Positions 59,140 through 64,000 of a stretch of DNA of 64,000 nt are shown in pieces (position 1 is the first letter of the stretch; each line of letters starts with the position of its first letter). The notes below the pieces were generated by a model, which searched no databases, was not told where the DNA came from, and saw only the letters and a list, made by a program, of their open reading frames with translations. Made by a program: the position numbers and the translations under genes. Origin of the DNA: Theocolax elegans (lineage: Eukaryota > Arthropoda > Insecta > Hymenoptera > Cerocephalidae); the NCBI GenBank assembly GCA_026168455.1, contig CM047427.1, forward strand, positions 38,692,905 to 38,756,904. The letters run 5' to 3'.

Positions 59140-59976
59140 TCATTGTTTTTAGTTAGTGGAATCTGTTTGTTCAAAAGTTATTCTAACCTCAAAAAGTGAA
59201 TTTTTTCAAATTTTTTTCAACATCAGCTGTGTTTACCGCTATTTAACTCAAAATCTATCAACTTTTACTATAGAATATTATATATAACATTTGTTGCTAA
59301 TTATGTCTACAATTTTTCCTTCTAGGTTAGAATTATTAATCTCAAGGTCAATGTCACATAAATTACATGTCAATATTCAACTTAAAAAAAATGTAAGTAC
59401 GTCCAAATTAATTTTTGTATCCATAAATCTAAAAAAAAGCTTGAAGCAATACCTTTCAAATGGTCTGTAGCTTTTTTATGACCTTCAGTATTGTAAAAAG
59501 TTATGATAATTTAAAGAAACACGAAATTTGTTTAAAAATTTAAATGAGAATTACCATGTTAATTTTTGTGAATTTTTTGTCTTTCTTTAAATTAACATAA
59601 CTTTTTACAGAATTGAAGGTCATAAAAAAGTTACAGACTATTTGAAAGGTATTGCTTTAAGCTTTTTTTTAGATTTATGGATAAAAAAATCAATTCGGAC
59701 GTACTTACATTTTTTCCAAGTTGAATATTGACATTTAGTTTATGTGACATTGATCTAAACATTAGAAATTGTAACCCAGAAGGATAAATTCTAGACATAA
59801 CTAGCACGAATGTTACATATAATGTTCTACAGTAAAAGTTGATATATTTTGAAATTTGAAAAAATGTACTTTTTGATTTTAGAATAACTTTTAAGCAAAT
59901 AGATTCCAGGAACTAAAAATTTTTTCTATTTTCTGGAAAATATGTCCAGTGTGTATCCAAAATTTGGTGCATATAT
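59140..59976. mobile_element. Fold-back element copy F5, diverged
   Basis: Same palindrome as F1-F3 with more changes: left arm from TTCAAAAGTTATTCTAACC, centre at about 59560 (AATTACCATGTTAATTTTTG), right arm to CCAAAATTTGGTGCATATAT. The outer tip of the left arm is missing. Probably an older copy. Confidence 0.8.
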
Positions 59977-60027
59977 ATGTATGTATGGCCTGTATGTTAT
60001 GTATGTATGTATGTATGTATGTATGTT
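59977..60027 (+). repeat. (GTAT)n microsatellite at the 3' end of R1 copy B2
   Basis: Runs of GTATGTATGTATGTATGTAT with a short interruption at 59986-59997; on the minus strand this is (ACAT)n directly after the element's 3' end. Confidence 0.9.
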
Positions 60028-60490
60028 TATTTTTGAAGAAGCGGTAAAAATGCTCATTACACGGAGTGTGGCATTCGGTCAGAGTGACCCATACCCACTA
60101 AAAAAACAACCTGCCATTAGTCTTGTCAGGGCTCCTCCTCTCGACTCATCTTCCCCCTTCGGAAACCGCCGTAAGGCATTACTTCGAGAGGGGCAGTCAT
60201 GCCCTATCTGGGCCGTCGCACAATATTACGTCAGGCTGCTGTTATTGCCAACGTTTCTTCTGCTCTCTTCAATTCTTCTAATGAAATTCAGTCGCTCCGC
60301 GATGTTAGTGGCATACTCCTGGAATTGTTAACGTTCGTCAAGGAAGTTTGGACAATGAAAGAGGACGTGTTCCACGTCTTCATTCACTCCAAGGCATGTT
60401 GGTCACACCGGGCTCCCGTACACTTTAAAGCGACACAGGTAGCTGCGGAAGCATCCATGACCCGTGAGCACCTGGGTGAGTTGAAATGTC
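60028..60490 (-). mobile_element. R1-clade subfamily B fragment (copy B2), 3' end only
   Basis: The minus strand gives TQVLTGHGCFRSYLCRFKVY, then CLGVNEDVEHVLFHC, then the 3' UTR, ending CATTTTTACCGCTTCTTCAAA. This matches the 3' 500 bp of copy B1. At about 60490 it joins subfamily A sequence in the same orientation. The 59942-60331 and 60199-60498 plus-strand frames are shadows. Confidence 0.8.
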
Positions 60491-63094
60491 GCTACTAATG
60501 TCGCCCCTTATACGCTCTTCTTCTTTTCTAATATGGTTCTGCCGCCCCACAATGGGTGCTGCGAAGGTCACTACAGCATCCCAACCTTCTTGCAAACTAA
60601 GAAGACATCCCGATGCCCTCTGGTGTCAAAGGCCCCTTCCAAAAGGTTTGGAAATCACCCCTTTTTCCGCGAATCGAGGACACCAGGACGACGTGCTCCA
60701 CGTCTTTGTTGACAGCAGGGCAGGTTGGGCACTCCACACCCCCGTATATACGGATGCGGTGCAGGTAACTGCGAAGACACCCATGCCCGGTAAGCACCTG
60801 GGTCAGGTGGAAGGTGACGAATCCGTGTTTGCTACTCGTCCACTTGGCGGCATCTGGGATGACGCGGTGGGTCCAGCGACTTTCACTTGCCTAATCCCAT
60901 CTCTGCTGTCACAGTTCGATGGTCCTGTTTGACGACTGCTACAATCACATGCTGCTTCGCTGCCGTTTTCTACGATCTTATACGCTTACTATTTACAGTA
61001 AAGGTGGCGTACCTCTTTTGCTTCGCTCTGGAAATAAGTACCGCCTTGGTCTTTTCGGCTGCCAGACACAGCCCATGGGTGCTCAACCATGCATCCACTA
61101 CCGCGATAGAGTTATCTCCGAGATATTTTATCTCATCGATGCTACTTGCGACGACGACCAAAGTCACATCATCCGCAAAAGCCACCATCGACACTCTCTC
61201 TCTGGAAGCTGCTGCCTAAGCAGTCCGTCTTAAATGACGTTCCAAAGAAGAGGTCCCAATACCGAACCCTGCGGCACGCCTCCGATGACGTTGTAGGAGT
61301 GCGCGCCATCATCGGTGTTATAAAGCAGGATCCGTTCTGTGAGGGTAGCTCGAGATGACTTTGCGTGGGTATAGCGGCACTTTTAATTGTTCCAAGGGCA
61401 ACATAATGTTGTCCCATCGAGCCGAGTTGAAGGCATTATGGATATCCAGTGCGGTGATGGCACACATTCGCCTATTATTCCTAATTCCACCGATGGCATT
61501 GGTGGCCAGCTCGTCAACTCGACTTATAGCGTCAATAGTTAAACATTCTTTCCGAAAACCGAACTGATTGTCGGACATATCGCCTGCCTGTGCAATGGCT
61601 GCTTGTAGCCTGGCACAAATGACCCGCTCGAATAGCTTCCCAGCTATATCTAACAAGCAGAGTGGACGGTACGAGGAAGGGTTCTCCGGTGGTCGGCTCC
61701 TCCTTGGGAGAAGCACCAACCTCTGTACCTTCCACCTTGCTGGGAAGCATTCTAAATGAAAACATGCACTAAATTTTTCCACAAAAATTTGTGGCACATT
61801 CAGCGCAGCGGTCTTAATAGCCAGACCAGGTATTCCATTCGGCCCTGGAGTTTTTCAGATGGATATTCTCCTTGTAGCCATTTTCAGCTCGGTTATGCTA
61901 ATGTCTGGCGGCGCGACTGCACTGTCGGTCCCCATTAGGCCTGTCTCGGCTGCCCGTTCCTGATGTTGTGGGAATAAACGGCGCACCGCTCTGTCAAGAA
62001 AATGTGGACACGATGGCATTGAAGCGCCCGTGGGTTTGATCTTATTCATCACCATTTTGTAGGGCTTACCCTAGGGATCGCAGTCCACTTCCTCGCAAAA
62101 TTCGCGACAGCACTTGCGATTAGCCGCTTTAATAGCAGCCTTGAGCTCTTTCCGTTTTTTCTCGTAGGTCGCGGTTAGTTTTTGGTACCGCGGCTGGTTC
62201 TGAGCTCGCTGGTACAGTCGCCGAGTCCGCAGACTCTCACGGCGTTTTTTTGCGAAATTCTCATTCCACCAGTAAATAGGTGGACGGCCACGAGGGATGG
62301 ATTTCCCGGCCATAGAGATATCGCAAGCCGCTATTATGGCACGCGTGAGTTCATCGGCTCGTTCTTCCGGTGTTCCTTTGACAGTGACTTCTGCTATGGA
62401 GCAGAGGAACATTTCTAGGTCGAAGGTAGACGGTACCCATCTCTTGTATTGGAAGCATTTGTTCGGACCTGCTGCCCTGTTAATCGTCGATTGGAGCTGG
62501 TACACGAGTGCTTGATGGTCGCTCCCCGTGTAGCGATCACTAACTTTTCAGGTAAACCCTCCCTTCATTAATCTAGGATCGATGAAGGTTAGCTCTACTA
62601 TAGACGACCTCCCCGCCTTGGTGAAAGTGGGAGTCGCTCCGGTGTTAGCAATCTCCAACTCCAGTATCGCAAAGGCCTCGAGTGTACGACCACGAGTGTT
62701 CGTACTGCCCCATTCTGTCGCCCAAGCATTAAAATCCCCTCCGATGACTATTGGCAATCGGCAGGACCTTGCTTAGTAACGATGACATCAAGGGATCTCA
62801 GAAATCCGTCGATGTTATCACTGGGTGGGAGGTAGCAATTGTATATTCGCATACCCGCCACCTCCACCCATGTAAAATTGGGGAGAGGAGCGGCCATTTT
62901 TCCGGATACATGCATGTTTCCCATACCCAGATGGCCGCTCTGCCAGTGGCATCACTGACCCATTTCGATTCAATGAGATTCCTGTACTCCTCGCTGACGA
63001 TAACAATGTCAGCCTGCTCTTCTCTGACCAACTGTGGCAGCAGATCCTGGGCCACAGCACAGTGGTTTAAGTTTATTTGTAGCATCCTAATCAT
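60486..63094 (-). pseudogene. ORF2 of R1 copy A2: endonuclease, reverse transcriptase, C-terminal finger
   Basis: Starts at ATG 63092-63094 (MIRMLQINLNHCAVAQDLL). The endonuclease has INLNHC, IVIVSEEYRN, then after a frameshift near 62780 IVIGGDFNAWATEWGS and SDHQALVYQLQS. The linker runs 62071-62505 and shows an in-frame TAG at about 62072 and a TGA near 61855. RT (61318-61797): SSYRPLCLLDIAGKLFERV, DNQFGFRK, ALDIHNAFNSARWD (R1-clade signature with catalytic Asp); palm continued at 60970-61194 with VAFADDVTLVV (FADD intact). C-terminal domain (60597-60797): LTGHGCLRSYLHR, CPTCPAVNKDVEHVV; the final Cys is not seen. Least damaged R1 copy here, with only a handful of breaks. Confidence 0.85.
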
Positions 63095-63385
63095 TTCTGT
63101 CAGATGCTTCAGCCCCAGGCGCGGCTATGTTCTTATCCGCCGCGCAATCCACTGCTTTGTGGCCCTCTTGGCCGCATCGGAAACACTGCGATGATCGATC
63201 GACTGCGCTTTTGCAAGCCTTTGCGAAGTGACCGACGTCGTGGCATCGGTAACAACGCGTGATCGGCTCGCGGAGCCGAACCTTGTAGTTGACCCAGCCT
63301 TTCGGAAGCTTTCCATTCTGTAGCAGCTTTTTTGCTGCCGATGCGGGAAGAAGGACACTGGTCATCTGAGTGCCTCCATATGACC
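60491..63385 (-). mobile_element. R1-clade subfamily A element (copy A2), 5'-truncated in ORF1
   Basis: Same subfamily as copy A1 but with the endonuclease present. Contains the end of ORF1, then ORF2 with endonuclease, linker, RT and C-terminal domain. It joins B2 at the 3' side inside the ORF2 C-terminus and meets a short ATGT repeat at the 5' side. Confidence 0.85.
63087..63385 (-). pseudogene. ORF1 C-terminus of R1 copy A2 with two CCHC knuckles
   Basis: Partial gag-like protein. The element part starts around SYGGTQMTSVLLPASAAKK; residues before that in the open frame (HTYNIW) come from ATGT-repeat flank. Two zinc knuckles follow: CYRCHDVGHFAKAC and CFRCGQEGHKAVDC (both CX2CX4HX4C). It ends SDRND at TAG (63087-63089). 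The stop overlaps the ORF2 start in the string ATGATTAG. The N-terminal two thirds are missing through 5' truncation. Confidence 0.8.
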
Positions 63386-63404
63386 ATATGTTGTATGTAT
63401 GTAT
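63386..63404 (+). repeat. Short ATGT repeat at the 5' end of R1 copy A2
   Basis: TTGTATGTATGTATAAC; with the (GTAT)n tract at 59977-60027 it brackets the whole B2-A2 insertion. Confidence 0.7.
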
Positions 63405-64000
63405 AACGCGTGATAATTTTATAGTGGGCACTATATTTTGTAACTGACAAAGTAATAAATTCGTACGAGTTGCAGTGGTTCATTTTATTAAATATTGGTA
63501 AAAGTATGATTTTTTTATTTTTAAACAAAGCTTATTGCATAATTATGCGCTGAGAACCTTAATATCTACTAAACTTGGGTTTATTTTATATTAAATTTAT
63601 TTATATAGTTGAAACTTTTTAAGTTTTGTATTGTAGAATCTGTAATATGTTTACCATTTTCTTCCAGTGTGATTTCAGTGACTTACAATTTTTAAAAAGT
63701 AAATGAGAGTTGAATGATGTACGAGTCTTGTCTGTCTTATAATTGTAGAATAATGCCGTGTTTTTCTTCATAAAATACTACCTAAATATTTAAAGTTGTT
63801 GATTTTTTTCCGGCATAAAAATTATTCCCAGCTTTATTAGAATTTTTCAATCCGGGATTTGTTTTTTCTTATATCATCAATATTTTGGAAATATATTGCT
63901 AAATTATCCGAATATCATTAACTTATTACCAATATATTGCAAAGATATGGTTAACCTACATACCGTTTTTTAAACAACTCATTTAAAATGTTTCGAATAA
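63405..64000. other. AT-rich sequence to the window end
   Basis: No gene or repeat recognised. Confidence 0.4.

Noticed and set aside
60486..60932. Plus-strand frame of 148 codons
   Set aside because: Antisense shadow of the R1 ORF2 C-terminal region.

Overview
The window is animal nuclear DNA, most likely from an insect. It is AT-rich and almost wholly made of transposons, fold-back repeats and a satellite. The evidence is the mix of R1-clade and Jockey/CR1-like non-LTR retrotransposons, a Helitron, piggyBac-type elements, a tRNA-derived SINE and one conserved animal exon. I see no bacterial operons, CRISPR arrays or intact tRNA/rRNA genes. Nearly every transposon gene carries stops or frameshifts.

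The one host gene piece I recognise is a 204-bp exon of the cohesin-release factor WAPL (20325-20528, + strand) with good splice sites. If it is live, the DNA around it is intron, and that intron would contain the satellite and most of the transposons.

Layout. 60-180: scrap of a repeat also found at 16.5 and 16.9 kb. 181-3217 (-): R1-clade element A1, endonuclease deleted, next to a (GT)n tract. 3482-7203 (-): piggyBac-like element with a TTAA-CCC left end and no right end. 7.6-9.4 kb: GC-rich, perhaps LTR-derived, with strong hairpins. 9758-14460 (-): broken Helitron. 14858-15176: small fold-back with a hammerhead-like motif. 15891-17510: inverted repeat with ~0.7-kb arms. 17511-20193: three palindromic fold-backs in a row. 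20325-20528: WAPL exon. 20736-20955: piggyBac-type MITE. 21245-24978: nested stack in which a fold-back is split by a solo LTR and then an R1-clade element (B1). 25905-26130 (-): reverse transcriptase scrap.

26379-46180: about 20 kb of a 59-bp tandem satellite, roughly 335 units, with 17-mer and 18-mer higher-order repeats and irregular longer duplications.

46.8-47.4 kb (-): endonuclease scrap. 47.7-48.7 kb: another inverted repeat. 49.56 kb: tRNA-derived SINE. 50.9-58.1 kb (+): two related Jockey/CR1-like LINEs, the first with an internal 1.03-kb duplication. 59.1-59.98 kb: diverged fold-back. 60028-63385 (-): chimeric R1-clade insertion (B2 plus A2) between (ATGT)n tracts, with the best-preserved retrotransposon genes here.

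Strongest points: R1-clade elements repeatedly sit in (AC)n/(ACAT)n tracts, as known microsatellite-targeting R1 relatives do; long fold-backs are unusually dense and could make hairpin RNA; and a large satellite lies in what may be a WAPL intron.
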